DNA from: Actinophytocola gossypii
GTDB lineage: Bacteria > Actinomycetota > Actinomycetes > Mycobacteriales > Pseudonocardiaceae
Reading direction: 5' to 3'
Assembly (NCBI RefSeq): GCF_025165815.1
Contig: NZ_JAFFZE010000014.1
Coordinates: 434,001-498,000, forward strand
DNA: 64,000 bases
Shown: positions 49,201 to 61,135 of the stretch, in pieces
Layout of the letters: every line of letters begins with the position of its first letter
Position numbering within the stretch: position 1 is the stretch's first letter
Notes under the pieces: model-generated
Databases searched by the model: none
The model's input: only the letters and a program-made list of their open reading frames with translations
What the model was told of the DNA's origin: nothing
Program-made: the position numbers and the translations under genes

Positions 49201-52200
49201 GGCCCAGCTCGACGAACCGGGTGACGCCGGCGTCCGCCATCGCCCGCACCGCGTCCCGGAACCGCACCGGCTCCCGGACCTGGCGCACCCAGTGCTCCGG
49301 GTCGCACAGCTCGGCGCCGGCCGGGGCACCGGTCACGGTCGACACCACGGTGAGCCGGGGCGGGTGGAACGTCACGGCCTCGGCGGCCCGCCGGTACGCG
49401 GCGAGCATCGGCTCCATCGCCGGCGAGTGGAAGGCGTGCGACACGCTGAGCCGGGTGCTCCGCCTGCCCCGGGCGGCCAACTCGGCCGCGATCCGCTCGA
49501 CGTCGTCCTCGGCGCCGGACACCACGACCGACGCGGGCCCGTTCACCGCGGCGACGCTCGTCCGCTCGGTCAGCAGCGGCGCCACCTCGTCCTCGGTGGC
49601 CGACACCGCGACCATCGCGCCGCCGGCCGGCAGCGCCTGCATCAGCGCGCCGCGGGCGGCGACCAGCGCGCAGGCGTCGGTCAGCGACAGCACGCCGGCG
49701 ACGTGCGCGGCGGCCAGCTCGCCGATGGAGTGCCCGGCGACCTGGTCGGGGGTGACGCCGAACGACTCCAGCAGCCGGAACAGCGCGACCTCGACGGCGA
49801 ACAGCCCGGCCTGGGTGTACGCGGTCTGGTCGAGCAACGCGGCCTCGTCGGTGCCCGGTCCGGCGAACAGCACGGTGCTCAGCGGGCGCGCGAGGTGTTC
49901 GTCCAGCTCGGTGGTCACCGTGCGCAGCGCGTCGGCGAACACCGGGAACGCGGCGGCCAGCTCGCGGCCCATGCCGAGCCGCTGCGAGCCCTGGCCGGAG
50001 AACAGGAACCCGGTGCCGCCGTCCGAGGTCACCACGCCGGTCACCAGCTCCGGCTCCTCGGTGCCGTCGACCAGCGCGACCAGCCCGAGCAGGAAGTCGC
50101 CCCGATCGGCGCCGAGCACCACCGCGCGGTGCTCGAAGCCCGACCGGGACACGGCGGTGGCGTAGCCGAGGTCGACCGGCTCGTCGTCCGTCTCGTCCAC
50201 ATGGGACAGCAGGCGTTCCGCCTGGGCCAGCAGGGACGCGTGGCTCCGCCCGGAGAGCAGCCACGGCACAACCGGCGGCTCGGCCGCGTCGGTGACCGGC
50301 GGCTCCTGGACGGGGTCGCCCTCCTCGAGCACCAGGTGCGCGTTGGTGCCGCTCACCCCGAACGACGACACGCCGGCCCGGCGCGGCCGTTCGGCGCGCG
50401 GCCAGGGCCTCGGCTCGGTCAGCAGGGCGACGTCGCCCGCTGTCCAGTCCACGTGTGTCGACGGCTCGGTGACGTGCAGGGTCCTCGGCAGTTCCTCGTG
50501 CCGCATGGCCTGCACCATCTTGATCACACCGGCGACCCCGGCCGCGGCCTGGGTGTGGCCGATGTTGGACTTCAGCGAGCCGAGCCACAGCGGCTCGTCC
50601 CGGTCCCGGCCGTAGGTGGCGAGCAGGGCCTGCGCCTCCACCGGGTCGCCGAGCTTGGTGCCGGTGCCGTGCGCCTCCACCGCGTCGACGTCCTGGGTGG
50701 ACAGTCCGGCGTCGGCCAGCGCCGCGCGGATCACCCGCTGCTGGGCGGGACCGTTCGGTGCGGTGAGGCCGTTGGAGGTGCCGTCGGAGTTCACCGCCGT
50801 GCCGCGGACCAGGGCGAGCACCGGGTGACCGTTGCGGCGGGCGTCGGACAGCCGCTCCAGCACCAGCACGCCGGCGCCCTCGGCCCACGCGGTGCCGTCG
50901 GCGTCGGTGGAGAACGACTTGCACCGCCCGTCCGGGGCGAGCCCGCGCTGCCGGCTGAACTCGACGAACGTCTCCGGCGTGGCCATCACGGTCACGCCCC
51001 CGGCGAGCGCCAGCGTGCACTCGCCGGAGCGCAGGGCGCGGGTGGCCCAGTGCACGGACACCAGCGAGGACGAGCACGCGGTGTCCACGCTGACCGCGGG
51101 GCCCTCGAACCCGAAGTGGTAGGCGACCCGCCCGGAGACCACCGAGCCGGTCGAGCTGCTGGCCACGTAGTCGTGGTACTGCACGCCGACGAACACGCCG
51201 GTCTGGCTGCCCTTCAGCGACAGCGGGTCGATGCCGGCCCGCTCGACCGCCTCCCAGGAGGTCTCCAGCAGCAGCCGCTGCTGCGGGTCGACGGTCGGCG
51301 CCTCACGCGGGGACACCCCGAAGAAGCCGGCGTCGAACTCGGCGGCGTCGTGCAGGAACCCGCCGGACCGGGTGTAGGTGGTGCCCGGCCGGGTGCCGCT
51401 CGGGTCGTGCAGCCGGTCGAGGTCCCAGCCGCGGTCGGTGGGGAACTCGCCGATCGCGTCGACACCGTCGGCCACCAGCGACCACAGCTCCTCCGGCGAG
51501 GTGACCCCGCCCGGGTAGCGGCAGGCCATGCCGACGACCGCGACCGGTTCGTCCACATCGGACACGACGGGCCGGTCGACGGGCGCCGCGGGTGCGGCGC
51601 CGGTCAGCTGTTCGAGCAGGTGACCGGCGACGGCGGTGGCGGTCGGGTAGTCGAACACCAGGGTGGCGGGCAGGGTGAGCCCGGTGGCGGCGGCGAGCGC
51701 GTTGCGCAGCTCCACCGCGGTCAGCGAGTCGAACCCGAGGTCGGCGAACCGGCGACCGGGCGCGACCGCCGCGGCCGAGTCGTGTCCGAGGACGGCGGCC
51801 ACCTGGCCGCGGACCAGGTCGAGCACCAGCGCGGGCCGGTCGGGCTCGGTGGCCGCGGCGATCCGCTCGGCGAGCGGGGACGCCGGCGCGGCGGTGACCG
51901 GCCCGGCGCGCCGGACACCCGGGTCGACCAGGGTGCCGAACACCGGGGCCACCGCGGCTCCGGTGGCACGCAGCCGGCCGAGGTCGAGAGCCGCCGCGGC
52001 GACCGAGGCGGCACCGGCGCCGACGGCGGCGTCGAACAGCGCCCGCCCGTCGGCCTCGGACAGCGGCAGCACGCCGCCCCGGGCCATCCGGGTGCGGTCG
52101 GCGGCGCCGAGCGAGCCGGCCATGCCGGTCTCCCACTGGCCCCACGCCACGGACACCGCGGGCAGGCCGAGCGCACGCCTGCGCACGGCGAGCGCGTCGA

Positions 52201-55200
52201 GCACGGTGTTGGCGGCCGCGTAGTTGGCCTGCCCCGGCGCGCCGAGCGTGCCGGACAGCGAGGAGAACAGGACGAAGGCGGACAGGTCGCCGGTCAGCTC
52301 GTGCAGGTTCAGCGCGCCGGTCACCTTAGGGTCGAGCACCGCGTCGACCCGGTCCGGGGTGAGCGCGGTGAGCACGCCGTCGTCGACCACGCCGGCCGCG
52401 TGCACCACGGCGGTCAGCGGCCGCGTCTCGGTGAGCGTGGCGAGGGCGGCGGCGAGCGCGGTCCGGTCGGCGACGTCGCAGGCCACCGGGGTCACCTCGG
52501 CGCCGAGCCCGGTCAGCTCGTCGACCAGGTCCTGGTCCGCGCCGCGCCGGCCGAGCAGGGCCAGGTGGCGGACGCCGTGCCGGGTCACCAGGTGCCGGGT
52601 GAGCACCGCGCCGAGCGCGCCGGAGCCGCCGGTCAGCAGGACGGTGCCGGCCGGGTCGAACTCGCCGGTCGGTTCGTCCGCGCCGGCCGGGGTGCGGGTC
52701 AGGCGGGCCACGTGCGGTACGCCGGCGCGCACCGCGACCTGCGGCTCGCCGGAGTCCAGCGCGGCGGCGAGTTCCGGGCGGTCGGTGTGCGTGTCGGTGT
52801 CGACCAGCACGATCCGGTCCGGGTGCTCGGCCTGTGCGGAGCGCACCAGACCCCAGACGGCGGCACCGGCCAGGTCGGCGACGTCCTCGCCGGCGACCGA
52901 GACCGCGTGCCGGGTCACCACGACGAGCCGGGCGGCGGGGTCGCGGTCGGCGGTGAGCCACTCGGTCAGCTCGGCCAGCACCCGGTGGACGGTGGCCTTG
53001 ATCGTGTCGGGGTCGGTGCCGCCGTCCGGGTCGCCGGCATGCAGCACGGTCACGTCCGGCCTCGGTTCGGCCCGCGCCGGCCGGGCGGCGGCCGGGATCC
53101 AGTCCAGCTGGTACAGCGCGCCCCGGCGGGGACGGTCGAGGCGGGTGGTGCCGGTGGGCACCGGGCGGAACGCGACCGACTCGACCGAGGCGACGGCGGC
53201 GCCCGCCGGGTCGGACACCAGGGCGGAGTAGGTGTCCTCGCCGGTGGGGGTGAACCGCACGCGCAGCCGGGACGTGCCGGTCACGAACAGCGAGACCCCG
53301 GACCAGGAGAACGGCAGCCGCGCGCCGCCGGGCGCCCCGGCCAGGCCGAGGCCGAGTACCTGGGTGGCGGCGTCGAGCGCGGCCGGGTGCAGGGCGAACC
53401 GGTCGCCGTCCGGCACCTCGACCTCGGCGAGCAGGTCGGTGCCATGCCGCCACGCGGCGCGCAGGCCGAGGAAGGTGGGGCCGTAGCTGAGGCCGGCGTC
53501 GGCGAGGTCGTCGGCGAGCGCGTCGATGACCACGGGTTCGGCGCCGGGCGGCGGCCACTCGGCCGGCCCGGCCGGCGCGACACCGGCGACGGTGAGGATG
53601 CCGCCCGCGTGCCGGGTCCAGGACTCGTCCTCGGCGGAGTCGGCGCGGGAGTACACGCCGACCGGCCGGTTCCCCGCCGGGTCGGCCTCGCCGACGACGA
53701 CCTGCAGCCGCACGCCGCCGCGCTCGGGCAGCCGCAGCGGGGTGTGCAGGGTCAGCTCGCCGATCCGGCCGCAGCCGACCTGGTGGCCGGCGCGCAGGGC
53801 CAGCTCGACGAACGCGGTGCCGGGCAGCAGCACCTCGCCGTGCACCACGTGGTCGGCGAGCCAGGGCTGCGCGGCGGTGGAGAGCCGTCCGCTGAGCACC
53901 ACGCCCCGGGTGTCGGCGAGCACGGTGACCGCGCCGAGCAGCGGGTGCCCAGCGGGGTCGAGGCCGAGCGCGCCGAGGTCGCCTGCCCTGGCGCGGCCGT
54001 CCAGCCAGTAGCGCCTGCGCTGGAAGGCGTAGGTCGGCAGCGGGAGAGAACGCGCACCGCTACCGGCGAAGACCCCGGCCCAGTCGACCGGCGTTCCGGT
54101 CACGTGCAGCCGGGCCACGGCGGTGAGCAGCGCGGCGGCCTGACCGTGGCCGGCTCGCTGGGCGGGCACGGCGTCCGCCACCCAGCCCCGCACCAGGCCG
54201 GTCAGCACACCGTCCGGGCCGAGTTCGAGGTGACGGGTGGCGTCCAGGGCGCGCACGGCGTCCTGGAAGCGCACGGTCCGCCGCACCTGCTCGGCGAAGT
54301 AGCCGGCGGAGGCCTCCATCGGCTCGCCGGTCACCGTGGAGACCACGGGCAGCCGGGGCGGGTGGTAGGTCACGGTCTCGGCCACGGCCCGGAACTCGTC
54401 GAGCATGGGGTCCATCAGCGGCGAGTGGAACGCGTGCGACACCCGCAACCTGGTGTGCCGGCGGCCCAGCCGCTCCACCACCGCCATGACCTCGGCCTCG
54501 ACCCCGGAGACCACCACCGACTCCGGCCCGTTCACCGCCGCGATCGCCACACCCCCGGTGAGCAGCGGCGTGACCTCGTCCTCGTTCGCGACCACCGCGA
54601 CCATCGCCCCGCCCTCGGGCAGGGCCTGCATCAACCGGCCCCGGGCCGACACCAAGCGGCACGCGTCCGCCAGGGTCAGCACTCCCGCGACGTGCGCGGC
54701 GGCCAGCTCACCGATCGAGTGCCCGGCGACCACGTCCGGGTGCACGCCCCACGACTCCAGCAGCCGGAACAACGCCACCTCGAACGCGAACAGCGCGGAC
54801 TGGGCGTGCTCGGTGCGGTCCAGCACCTCCTGGTCGTCGCCCTCATAGATCGACAGGTGCGCACACACCGCGTCGAACGCCTCGGCGAACACCGGGAACG
54901 CCTCGTACAGCTCGCGGCCCATGCCGACCCGCTGCGCGCCCTGACCGGCGAACAGGAACGCGGTGGTCCCCTCGGTGACCGTGCCGCGCACGACGTTCGC
55001 GGCGGGCTCGCCGGACGCTACCGCGCCGAGGCCCCGGGCGGCGGCGTCCGGGTCGGCGGCGAGCACGACGGCGCGTTCGGCCAGCGCGGCACGCGAGGTG
55101 CCGAGCGTGTGGCCGAGGTCGACCAGACTGTCCACACCGGACACGAACGCGGCAGCCTGGTCGCGCAGCGCCCGCTCGTCGTGGCCGGAAACCGGAACGG

Positions 55201-56620
55201 GCACCGGAACGCCGGCCGGCCACGTCGGCTCGGCGGCCGGCTCGGCCGGGTCGGCCTCCTCGACGATCACGTGCGCGTTGGTGCCGCTGACGCCGAAGGA
55301 GGACACGCCGGCGCGGCGCGGCCGGTCACCCCGGTGCCACTCGCGCGCCTCGGTGAGCAGCTCGACGTTCCCGGCCGACCAGTCGACGTGCGAGGACGGC
55401 TCGGTCACGTGCAGGGTCTTCGGCAGGACGCCGTGCCGGATGGCCTCGACCATCTTGATCACGCCGGCCACCCCCGCCGCGGCCTGCGCGTGCCCGATGT
55501 TGGACTTCAGCGAGCCGAGCCACAGCGGCTCGTCCCGGTCCTGCCCGTAGGTCGCCAGCACGGCCTGGGCCTCGATCGGGTCACCGAGGGTGGTGCCGGT
55601 GCCGTGTGCCTCGACGGCGTCGATGTCGGATGTGGACAGTCCGGCGGCGGCGAGCGCGGACCGGATCACCCGTTGCTGGGCCGGGCCGCTTGGCGCGGTG
55701 ATGCCGTTGCTCGCGCCGTCGGAGTTGACCGCGGAACCGGAGATCACCGCCAGCACCGGGTGCCCGTTGCGGCGGGCGTCGGACAGGCGTTCCAGCACGA
55801 GCAGGCCGGCGCCCTCGGCCCAGCCGGTCCCGTCGGCGCTGTCGGAGAACGGCTTGCAGCGTCCGTCCGGGGCCAGGCCGCGCTGCTTGCTGAACGCGAC
55901 GAACGGGCCGGGGGTCGCCATCACCATCACGCCGCCGGCGAGCGCCAGCCCGCACTCGCGCCGGCGCAGCGCCTGTCCGGCGGCGTGCAGCGCGACCAGC
56001 GACGACGAGCACGCGGTGTCCACGGTGACCGCGGGGCCGTGCAGGCCGAGCGCGTAGGAGATCCTCGCGGAGATCACCGAGGCGGCGTTGCCGGTGCTCA
56101 GGTACGCGGCGACGGCCTCGGTCGACTCGGGCGACAGGTCGTCGTAGTAGTCCTGGCAGCCGCTGCCGACGAACACGCCGACCTGCTCGCCGCGCAGCGC
56201 GTCCGGCGCGATCCCGGCGCGCTCGAACGACTCCCAGGCCAGTTCGAGCAGCAGCCGCTGCTGCGGGTCCATGGCCAGTGCCTCGCGCGGCGCGATGCCG
56301 AACAGGTCGGCGTCGAACCCGGCGACGTCGTCGACGAACCCGCCCTCGCGGACGTAGTTGGTGCCGTCACCGTCCCCGGCGAGCAGGGTGTCCAGCGGCC
56401 AGCCCCGGTCGGTGGGGAACTCGCCGATGGCGTCCACGCCGCCGTCGACCAGCCGCCACAGGTCCTCCGGGGAGCGGACGCCGCCCGGGTAGCGGCAGCT
56501 CATCGCGACGACCGCGATCGGCTCGGCCTCGACCTCGCGCAGCCGCTCGCGGGTCCGGTGCAGGTCGGACGAGACCTTCTTCAGGTAGCCGAGCAGCTTT
56601 TCCTCGTTCTTGTTGGCCAT
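46250..56620 (-). CDS. Type I modular PKS, two modules (KS-AT-DH-KR-ACP twice)
   Basis: A 3456-residue PKS. The N-terminal coiled-coil docking region (1-32, [20 protein letters not shown]) is the classic actinomycete class. Module A: KS 33-455 (C204, H339, H377), AT 552-850 (S635 GHSIG, HAFH 729-732: malonyl), DH 890-1155 (H924, D1083), KR 1165-1500 (VVDDG), ACP 1595-1670 (S1632). Module B: KS 1690-2100 (C1849, H1984, H2022), AT 2203-2530 (S2298 GHSIG, HAFH 2395-2398: malonyl), DH 2563-2825 (H2597, D2757), KR 2835-3195 (VTADG), ACP 3295-3370 (S3332). The C-terminal docking tail [13 protein letters not shown] resembles that of PKS 15238-25413. Both modules should leave double bonds. The start ATG shares its A with the last base of the upstream stop (TGATG). 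It ends 7 bp before the thioesterase-bearing PKS. Confidence 0.95.
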   Translation of the reverse strand: MANKNEEKLLGYLKKVSSDLHRTRERLREVEAEPIAVVAMSCRYPGGVRSPEDLWRLVDGGVDAIGEFPTDRGWPLDTLLAGDGDGTNYVREGGFVDDVAGFDADLFGIAPREALAMDPQQRLLLELAWESFERAGIAPDALRGEQVGVFVGSGCQDYYDDLSPESTEAVAAYLSTGNAASVISARISYALGLHGPAVTVDTACSSSLVALHAAGQALRRRECGLALAGGVMVMATPGPFVAFSKQRGLAPDGRCKPFSDSADGTGWAEGAGLLVLERLSDARRNGHPVLAVISGSAVNSDGASNGITAPSGPAQQRVIRSALAAAGLSTSDIDAVEAHGTGTTLGDPIEAQAVLATYGQDRDEPLWLGSLKSNIGHAQAAAGVAGVIKMVEAIRHGVLPKTLHVTEPSSHVDWSAGNVELLTEAREWHRGDRPRRAGVSSFGVSGTNAHVIVEEADPAEPAAEPTWPAGVPVPVPVSGHDERALRDQAAAFVSGVDSLVDLGHTLGTSRAALAERAVVLAADPDAAARGLGAVASGEPAANVVRGTVTEGTTAFLFAGQGAQRVGMGRELYEAFPVFAEAFDAVCAHLSIYEGDDQEVLDRTEHAQSALFAFEVALFRLLESWGVHPDVVAGHSIGELAAAHVAGVLTLADACRLVSARGRLMQALPEGGAMVAVVANEDEVTPLLTGGVAIAAVNGPESVVVSGVEAEVMAVVERLGRRHTRLRVSHAFHSPLMDPMLDEFRAVAETVTYHPPRLPVVSTVTGEPMEASAGYFAEQVRRTVRFQDAVRALDATRHLELGPDGVLTGLVRGWVADAVPAQRAGHGQAAALLTAVARLHVTGTPVDWAGVFAGSGARSLPLPTYAFQRRRYWLDGRARAGDLGALGLDPAGHPLLGAVTVLADTRGVVLSGRLSTAAQPWLADHVVHGEVLLPGTAFVELALRAGHQVGCGRIGELTLHTPLRLPERGGVRLQVVVGEADPAGNRPVGVYSRADSAEDESWTRHAGGILTVAGVAPAGPAEWPPPGAEPVVIDALADDLADAGLSYGPTFLGLRAAWRHGTDLLAEVEVPDGDRFALHPAALDAATQVLGLGLAGAPGGARLPFSWSGVSLFVTGTSRLRVRFTPTGEDTYSALVSDPAGAAVASVESVAFRPVPTGTTRLDRPRRGALYQLDWIPAAARPARAEPRPDVTVLHAGDPDGGTDPDTIKATVHRVLAELTEWLTADRDPAARLVVVTRHAVSVAGEDVADLAGAAVWGLVRSAQAEHPDRIVLVDTDTHTDRPELAAALDSGEPQVAVRAGVPHVARLTRTPAGADEPTGEFDPAGTVLLTGGSGALGAVLTRHLVTRHGVRHLALLGRRGADQDLVDELTGLGAEVTPVACDVADRTALAAALATLTETRPLTAVVHAAGVVDDGVLTALTPDRVDAVLDPKVTGALNLHELTGDLSAFVLFSSLSGTLGAPGQANYAAANTVLDALAVRRRALGLPAVSVAWGQWETGMAGSLGAADRTRMARGGVLPLSEADGRALFDAAVGAGAASVAAAALDLGRLRATGAAVAPVFGTLVDPGVRRAGPVTAAPASPLAERIAAATEPDRPALVLDLVRGQVAAVLGHDSAAAVAPGRRFADLGFDSLTAVELRNALAAATGLTLPATLVFDYPTATAVAGHLLEQLTGAAPAAPVDRPVVSDVDEPVAVVGMACRYPGGVTSPEELWSLVADGVDAIGEFPTDRGWDLDRLHDPSGTRPGTTYTRSGGFLHDAAEFDAGFFGVSPREAPTVDPQQRLLLETSWEAVERAGIDPLSLKGSQTGVFVGVQYHDYVASSSTGSVVSGRVAYHFGFEGPAVSVDTACSSSLVSVHWATRALRSGECTLALAGGVTVMATPETFVEFSRQRGLAPDGRCKSFSTDADGTAWAEGAGVLVLERLSDARRNGHPVLALVRGTAVNSDGTSNGLTAPNGPAQQRVIRAALADAGLSTQDVDAVEAHGTGTKLGDPVEAQALLATYGRDRDEPLWLGSLKSNIGHTQAAAGVAGVIKMVQAMRHEELPRTLHVTEPSTHVDWTAGDVALLTEPRPWPRAERPRRAGVSSFGVSGTNAHLVLEEGDPVQEPPVTDAAEPPVVPWLLSGRSHASLLAQAERLLSHVDETDDEPVDLGYATAVSRSGFEHRAVVLGADRGDFLLGLVALVDGTEEPELVTGVVTSDGGTGFLFSGQGSQRLGMGRELAAAFPVFADALRTVTTELDEHLARPLSTVLFAGPGTDEAALLDQTAYTQAGLFAVEVALFRLLESFGVTPDQVAGHSIGELAAAHVAGVLSLTDACALVAARGALMQALPAGGAMVAVSATEDEVAPLLTERTSVAAVNGPASVVVSGAEDDVERIAAELAARGRRSTRLSVSHAFHSPAMEPMLAAYRRAAEAVTFHPPRLTVVSTVTGAPAGAELCDPEHWVRQVREPVRFRDAVRAMADAGVTRFVELGPDAVLAGLVPDCLDAPATVVTPVAHRDVDEPRALLTALARLHVTGTPVDWRALFSPLFEPRGARLVPLPTYAFQRERYWLDSAASDSAGGGHPLVGAAVELAETGGAVLRGTLSTGTQPWLADHVVHGSVLFPGTGFVELAVRAGDEVGCGRIEELTFEEPLVLPPDAPVRVQVEVGGPDERGARRFAVHSRPPGAGWRRHATGVLTAAGAPAEFDLAQWPPAGATPVPLDGWYPALAESGIAYGPAFQGVRAVWRHGDDVHAEVSLPDASDVDAYGTHPAVLDAAWQAVAHSAVAADGPVLPFGAAGVELYATGATELRVRVRPGTTGLTVEIADPAGRPVAVVESLAVRPAAEPVPTETDGTLLRLGWVPVPTRTRPVDRWHVVGPDPWGLTNALGAPLSADLADAGTAEVVVLPCGGGADAGTAREQSRRLLGLLRAGLAAEATLLVVTSGAVSTGTEDVTDLAGAAAWGMVRSAQAEHPGRIVLVDVDGDPESVAALPAALGAGEPQLAVRAGVVHTPRLTAAPTDTGRTAFGTGTVLVTGGTGALGGLVARHLVAEHGVRHLLLTSRRGPAAPGAAELGAELAALGAEVSVVACDTADRDALAAVLAGIPAEHPLTGVVHAAGVTADGLLDSLTQDRLDEVLRPKVDAAWHLHELTATLDLSAFVLFSSASSVLGAPGQANYAAANGYLDALAAHRRALGLPGRSLAWGLWDTGTTGMGAGLGDADLRRLAAAGIAPLTPAAGLSLLDTAGGLPDAVLLPIRLDQDALGGEDTPPLLRGLARTPVRRVADTTPAGPAGGGAGGKLRDRLAELPPHDREPLLLDLVRTEAAKLLGHAGPAAVEPERAFNELGFDSLAAVGFRNKLTLLTGLTLPATLIFDYPNALVLARHLLAELVPDQADGGTGEQAADTDERIRAALSSIPLARLRDAGLLHSLLDLAGITAEPTPDPATDDSSIDDMDTEKLISRAFELDDATREM

Positions 56621-59600
56621 CAGCCGAGCTCCTTGTCGATGAAGTCGAAGACGTCATCGGCCGTCGCCGCCGCGAGCCGGTCGGCGACGTCGTCGTCCGG
56701 GCCTGGCCCGTGCAACGTCGTCACCAGGGCGCGCAGCCGGTCGGTGATCCGGGTTCGTTCGATGTCGTCGGAAGACAGTGCCAGCGCCTCGAGCCGGGCC
56801 AGGACCGGCTCGACACCGTCCTGGGTGTCGCCGGCCAGCTCGGCGCGCAGGTACGCGGCGAGCGCGGTGGGCGTGGCGTGGTCGAAGATCATCGTGGTGG
56901 GCAGCCGGCGGCCGACCGCGTCGGCGAGCCGGTTGCGGAACTCGACGGCGCTGACCGAGTCGAACCCGAGGTCCTTGAACGTCGCTCCCGCCTCGACCGC
57001 GCCCGCGCCGGGATGGCCGAGCACCGCGGCGGCGTGCTCGCGGACCAGGGCGACCAGCTCCCGTTCCTGCTCGGGCGGGGTCCGGCCGGTGAGGGTGAAC
57101 CGGGCCGGCTCCGGCTCGGCCGGGGGCGCGGCCGGCACCAGCTCCTCGACCAGCGGGCGCGGGCGGGCGGCGGTGAGGATCGGCCCGTACCGGGTCCAGT
57201 CGATGTCGGCCACCACGAGGTTCGGGTCGGGGCCGGTGGCCTCGGCGAGCAGCTCGACCGCGCGCCAGGGGTCCAGTTCGCCGATGCCGAGCCGGCGCAG
57301 GTGCGCGCTCGCGGTCTCGTCGACCATGCCGCCGCCCGCCCACGGCCCCCAGGCGATCGCGGTTGCCGGTTGTCCGGTCGCGCGGCGGCGGCGGGCGAGC
57401 GCGTCGAGCACGGCGTTGGCGCTGCCGTAGGCGGCCTGGCCAGAGGTGCCCCAGACGGCCGCGCCGGAGGTGAACAGCACGAACGCGTCCAGTGGGGTGT
57501 CGGCGAGCAGTTCGTCCAGGTTCCTGGCGCCCGCGACCTTGGCCAGGCCGGCGGCGGCGAAGTCGGCGACCGTGGTGTCGGCCAACGGGGTCTCGTGGTC
57601 GAGCACGCCGGCCGCGTGCACCACGGCGGTCAGCCCGGGCAGCCGGTCGAGCAGGGCGGCCAGGGCGGCGCGGTCGGTCACGTCGCAGGCCTCGACGGTC
57701 ACCGGCAGGCCCGTCCAGTCACCGGGGGCGTCCGGCCCTCGGCGGCTGGTCAGCACGACGTGCTCGGCGCCGTTCGCGGCGAGCCAGCGGGCGACGTGCC
57801 CGCCGAGGGCGCCGGTGCCGCCGGTGACCAGCACGGTGCCGCTCGGCCGCCAGCCCGGCGACCCGGCCGGCTCGGCGCGCACCAGGCGGCGCGCGTAGCG
57901 GCCGGTGGCGCGGATCGCGACCTGGTCCTCGCCGCCGGCCAGCGTGGCGAGGAGCCGTTCGGTGGCGCGCTCGTCGGGCGCCGATGGCAGGTCGACCAGG
58001 CCGCCCCAGGTGTCGGGGTGGTCCAGCGCGAGCACGGCGCCGAGGCCCCACAGGGCGGCCTGCCGCTCGTCGGGTGCGTGGTCGGTGTCGTCGACGGCGA
58101 CCGCCTGGGTGGTGGCGCACCAGACCGGGGCGCTGTGGCCGGCGTCGGCGAGTGCCTGGAGCAGCACGACGGTGGCGGCGGTGCCTCGGGTGAGGGTGGG
58201 GTGGCCGGGTTCGAGATCGGTGTCGGCGGCGAGCAGGGAGAGCACGCCCGTCGCCGGCGGCAGCTCCCGCAGCCGGGCGGCGAGGGCGGCGCGGTCCTCG
58301 CCCGCGTACTCGACCAGCCGCGCGGCCAGCCCGGGGAGGGCCGGGGCCTGCCGGCCGGCCGGGGTGACGACGATCCATTCGCCGGCCGGCCGGTCCGGGC
58401 GGTCCGGTACCGGCCGCCAGCGCACCCGGTACCGCAGATCGTCCACTGTGGACTTCGGTGCCGCCGGTTCGGGGTTCCACCAGAACCGCTCGCGCTGGAA
58501 CGGGTAGGTGGGCAGGTCGACGGGCTGGTGCGGGCCGAACACGGCGGCCCAGTCCGGACCGGCGCCGCGCACGTGCAGGCGGGCGAGCGCGGTGGCGAGG
58601 GCGAGCGGTTCCGGCTGGCCGGCACGCAGGGTGGGCAGCACGGCGGCGGTGTCGCCGGTCAGGGACTCGGCGGCCGGCCCGGTCAGCACGGCGTCCGGGC
58701 CGATCTCGACGAACGTGGTGGCGCCGGCCGCCTCCAGCGCGGCGACCGCGTCGGCGAACCGGACCGGGCGGCGGACCTGCTCGGTCCAGTAGTCCGCGGT
58801 GCACGGCTCGACCGGCTGCCCGGTGACGGTGGAGACCAGCGGGATCGTGGGCGGCGCGAACGTCACCGTGCTCGCGACCGCGTGGAACTCGGCCAGCATC
58901 GGGTCCATCAACGGCGAGTGGAACGCGTGCGAGACCCGCAACCAGGCGGTCCGGTGGCCGGTGGCGGCGAGCCGGTCGGCGGCCTCGGCCACCGCGCCGG
59001 CCGACCCGGACAGCACGAGCGAACCGGGCGCGTTCACCGCGGCGATGCCGACCTCCGTGCCGAGGAACGGCGCGACCTCGTCCTCCCCCGCCCGCACCGC
59101 GAGCATCGCACCGCCCGCGGGCAGCGCCTGCATCAGCGAGCCGCGAGCGGCGACCAGCCGGCAGGCGTCGTCGAGGGACAGCACCCCGGCGACGTGCGCC
59201 GCGACCACCTCACCGATCGAATGCCCCGCGACCAGGTCCGGCCGCACCCCCCACGACTCCAACAACCGGATCAGCGCGACCTCCACGGCGAACAGCCCCG
59301 CCTGGGTGAACACGGTCTGCCGCAGCCGGTCCGGGTCGCCCCCGAACACCACCGCACGCAACGGCGCCGGCAACAACGGATCGATCCGCTCGCACACCGC
59401 CCCGAACGCCTCGGCGAACACCGGGTACGCCTCGGCCAGCTCCCGCCCCATCCCCGGCCGCTGCGCCCCCTGCCCGGTACAGACGAACGCCACCCGCCCC
59501 GCCGTCACGGACCCGGTGACCACGCCCCCGGTCTCGCTCCCGGCGGCGAGCGCCCGCAACCCGTGCCCGGCGGCGTCCCGATCGGCCGCCAGCACCACTG

Positions 59601-61131
59601 CCCGGTGCGGCAGCGCGGCCCGCCGGGTGACGAGCGACCCGGCCACGTCCACCAGCGCCTGCCCACCGTCGACCACCGGAAGCAACCTGGCCGCCTGCGC
59701 CCGCAGCGCGTCGACGCTCCGCGCGGAAAGCACCAGTGCCAAGCTTCGCGAGTCGTACGTTCCCGTCGCGCGAGTCGTACCTTCCCGTTCCGGCACCGGC
59801 TCGGCCTCTTCGAGTACCACGTGCGCGTTGGTGCCGCTGAAACCGAACGACGACACCGCGGCCCGCCTCGGGCGCCCGGTGACCGGCCACTTCCGTGCCT
59901 CGGTGAGCAACTCGACGCCGCCGGTCCAGTCGACCTGGGTGGTCGGCCGGTCGACGTGCAGGGTGCGGGGCAGGATGCCGTGCCGCATCGCCTGCACCAT
60001 CTTGATCACCCCGGCGACCCCGGCCGCGGCCTGCGGGTGTCCGAGGTTCGACTTGACCGAACCGAGCCACAGCGGCTCGTCCCGGTCCCGGCCGTAGGTG
60101 GCGAGCAGGGCCTGCGCCTCGATCGGGTCGCCCAGCGTGGTGCCCGTCCCGTGTGCCTCCACGGCGTCCACATCGGACTCCGCCAGCTCCGCGTCGGCCA
60201 GCGCCGCGCGGATCACGCGTTGCTGCGCGGGGCCGCTCGGCGCGGACATGCCGTTGGACGCGCCGTCGGAGTTGACCGCCGAGCCGCGCAGCACGGCCAG
60301 CACCTGGTGGCCGTTGCGGCGGGCGTCGGGCAGGCGTTCGAGCAGCAGCAGGCCGGCGCCCTCGGACCAGGCGGCGCCGTCGGCGGCGTCGGCGAACGAC
60401 TTGCACCGCCCGTCCGGGGCGAGCGCGCGCTGCCGGCTGAAGTCGACGAACAGCTCCGGGGTGCCCATCACGGTCACGCCGCCGGCCAGCGCGAGCGTGC
60501 ACTCCCCCCGGCGCAGCGACCGCACCGCCTGGTGCACGGCGACCAGCGACGACGAGCACGCGGTGTCCACGGTGACCGACGGCCCCTCCAGGCCGAAGGT
60601 GTAGGACAGCTGGCCGGAGACCATGCTGCCGACCGGTCCGCCGCCCGCGTAGTCGTGGTACATCACGCCGGCGAACACCCCGGTCGGGCTGCCGGCGAGC
60701 GAGGTGGGGTCGATGCCGGCGCGCTCCAGCGACTCCCAGGCCAGCTCCAGCAGCAGCCTGCGCTGCGGGTCGGCGCGCAGGGCCTCGCGGGGGCTGATGC
60801 CGAAGAACGCGGCGTCGAACTCCCCCGCGTCGTACAGGAAGCCGCCGTGCCGGACGTAGGTGCGGTCGGGCAGGCCGGGTTCGGGGTCGTAGATCCGGTC
60901 GAGGTCCCAGCCGCGGTCGGTGGGGAACTCGCCGATCGCGTCCACCTCGTCGGCGACCAGCCGCCACAGGTCCTCCGGCGAGGCGACCCCGCCCGGGTAG
61001 CGGCACGCCATCGACACGATCGCGATCGGCGTGTGCTCCCTGGCGCGTGCCTCGCGCAGCTCCGCCCGGCTGTGTGCCAGCTCGGTCGTGGCCCGCCGCA
61101 GATAGGTGCGCAGTTCGTCCGCGTCCGCCAT
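56620..61131 (-). CDS. Type I modular PKS, single module KS-AT-KR-ACP
   Basis: A 1503-residue PKS with one module. Docking coiled coil 1-32; KS 34-445 (C192, H327, H365 in NLGHPQ); AT 547-865 (S638 GHSIG, HAFH 735-738: malonyl); KR 895-1290 (K1198, S1222, Y1235; VLDHE without LDD, and W1227 in AAVWGTSGQ, an A-type pattern predicting an L-hydroxyl); ACP 1355-1430 (S1392 in [10 protein letters not shown]). There is no DH and no trace of one between AT and KR, so this module should leave a hydroxyl, the natural site for later glycosylation. The C-terminal docking tail ends [16 protein letters not shown] 61131 is 4 bp after the upstream stop. A longer open frame upstream is only overlap with the preceding PKS. 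Confidence 0.95.
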   Translation of the reverse strand: MADADELRTYLRRATTELAHSRAELREARAREHTPIAIVSMACRYPGGVASPEDLWRLVADEVDAIGEFPTDRGWDLDRIYDPEPGLPDRTYVRHGGFLYDAGEFDAAFFGISPREALRADPQRRLLLELAWESLERAGIDPTSLAGSPTGVFAGVMYHDYAGGGPVGSMVSGQLSYTFGLEGPSVTVDTACSSSLVAVHQAVRSLRRGECTLALAGGVTVMGTPELFVDFSRQRALAPDGRCKSFADAADGAAWSEGAGLLLLERLPDARRNGHQVLAVLRGSAVNSDGASNGMSAPSGPAQQRVIRAALADAELAESDVDAVEAHGTGTTLGDPIEAQALLATYGRDRDEPLWLGSVKSNLGHPQAAAGVAGVIKMVQAMRHGILPRTLHVDRPTTQVDWTGGVELLTEARKWPVTGRPRRAAVSSFGFSGTNAHVVLEEAEPVPEREGTTRATGTYDSRSLALVLSARSVDALRAQAARLLPVVDGGQALVDVAGSLVTRRAALPHRAVVLAADRDAAGHGLRALAAGSETGGVVTGSVTAGRVAFVCTGQGAQRPGMGRELAEAYPVFAEAFGAVCERIDPLLPAPLRAVVFGGDPDRLRQTVFTQAGLFAVEVALIRLLESWGVRPDLVAGHSIGEVVAAHVAGVLSLDDACRLVAARGSLMQALPAGGAMLAVRAGEDEVAPFLGTEVGIAAVNAPGSLVLSGSAGAVAEAADRLAATGHRTAWLRVSHAFHSPLMDPMLAEFHAVASTVTFAPPTIPLVSTVTGQPVEPCTADYWTEQVRRPVRFADAVAALEAAGATTFVEIGPDAVLTGPAAESLTGDTAAVLPTLRAGQPEPLALATALARLHVRGAGPDWAAVFGPHQPVDLPTYPFQRERFWWNPEPAAPKSTVDDLRYRVRWRPVPDRPDRPAGEWIVVTPAGRQAPALPGLAARLVEYAGEDRAALAARLRELPPATGVLSLLAADTDLEPGHPTLTRGTAATVVLLQALADAGHSAPVWCATTQAVAVDDTDHAPDERQAALWGLGAVLALDHPDTWGGLVDLPSAPDERATERLLATLAGGEDQVAIRATGRYARRLVRAEPAGSPGWRPSGTVLVTGGTGALGGHVARWLAANGAEHVVLTSRRGPDAPGDWTGLPVTVEACDVTDRAALAALLDRLPGLTAVVHAAGVLDHETPLADTTVADFAAAGLAKVAGARNLDELLADTPLDAFVLFTSGAAVWGTSGQAAYGSANAVLDALARRRRATGQPATAIAWGPWAGGGMVDETASAHLRRLGIGELDPWRAVELLAEATGPDPNLVVADIDWTRYGPILTAARPRPLVEELVPAAPPAEPEPARFTLTGRTPPEQERELVALVREHAAAVLGHPGAGAVEAGATFKDLGFDSVSAVEFRNRLADAVGRRLPTTMIFDHATPTALAAYLRAELAGDTQDGVEPVLARLEALALSSDDIERTRITDRLRALVTTLHGPGPDDDVADRLAAATADDVFDFIDKELG
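59747..59788 (-). repeat. 20-bp direct repeat in the KS-AT linker
   Basis: CGCGAGTCGTACGTTCCCGT (59747-59766) recurs at 59769-59788 with one change, two bases apart. The 22-bp period is not a multiple of three. It encodes an odd [12 protein letters not shown] stretch that the other modules lack. Confidence 0.75.
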
Positions 61132-61135
61132 GTCC

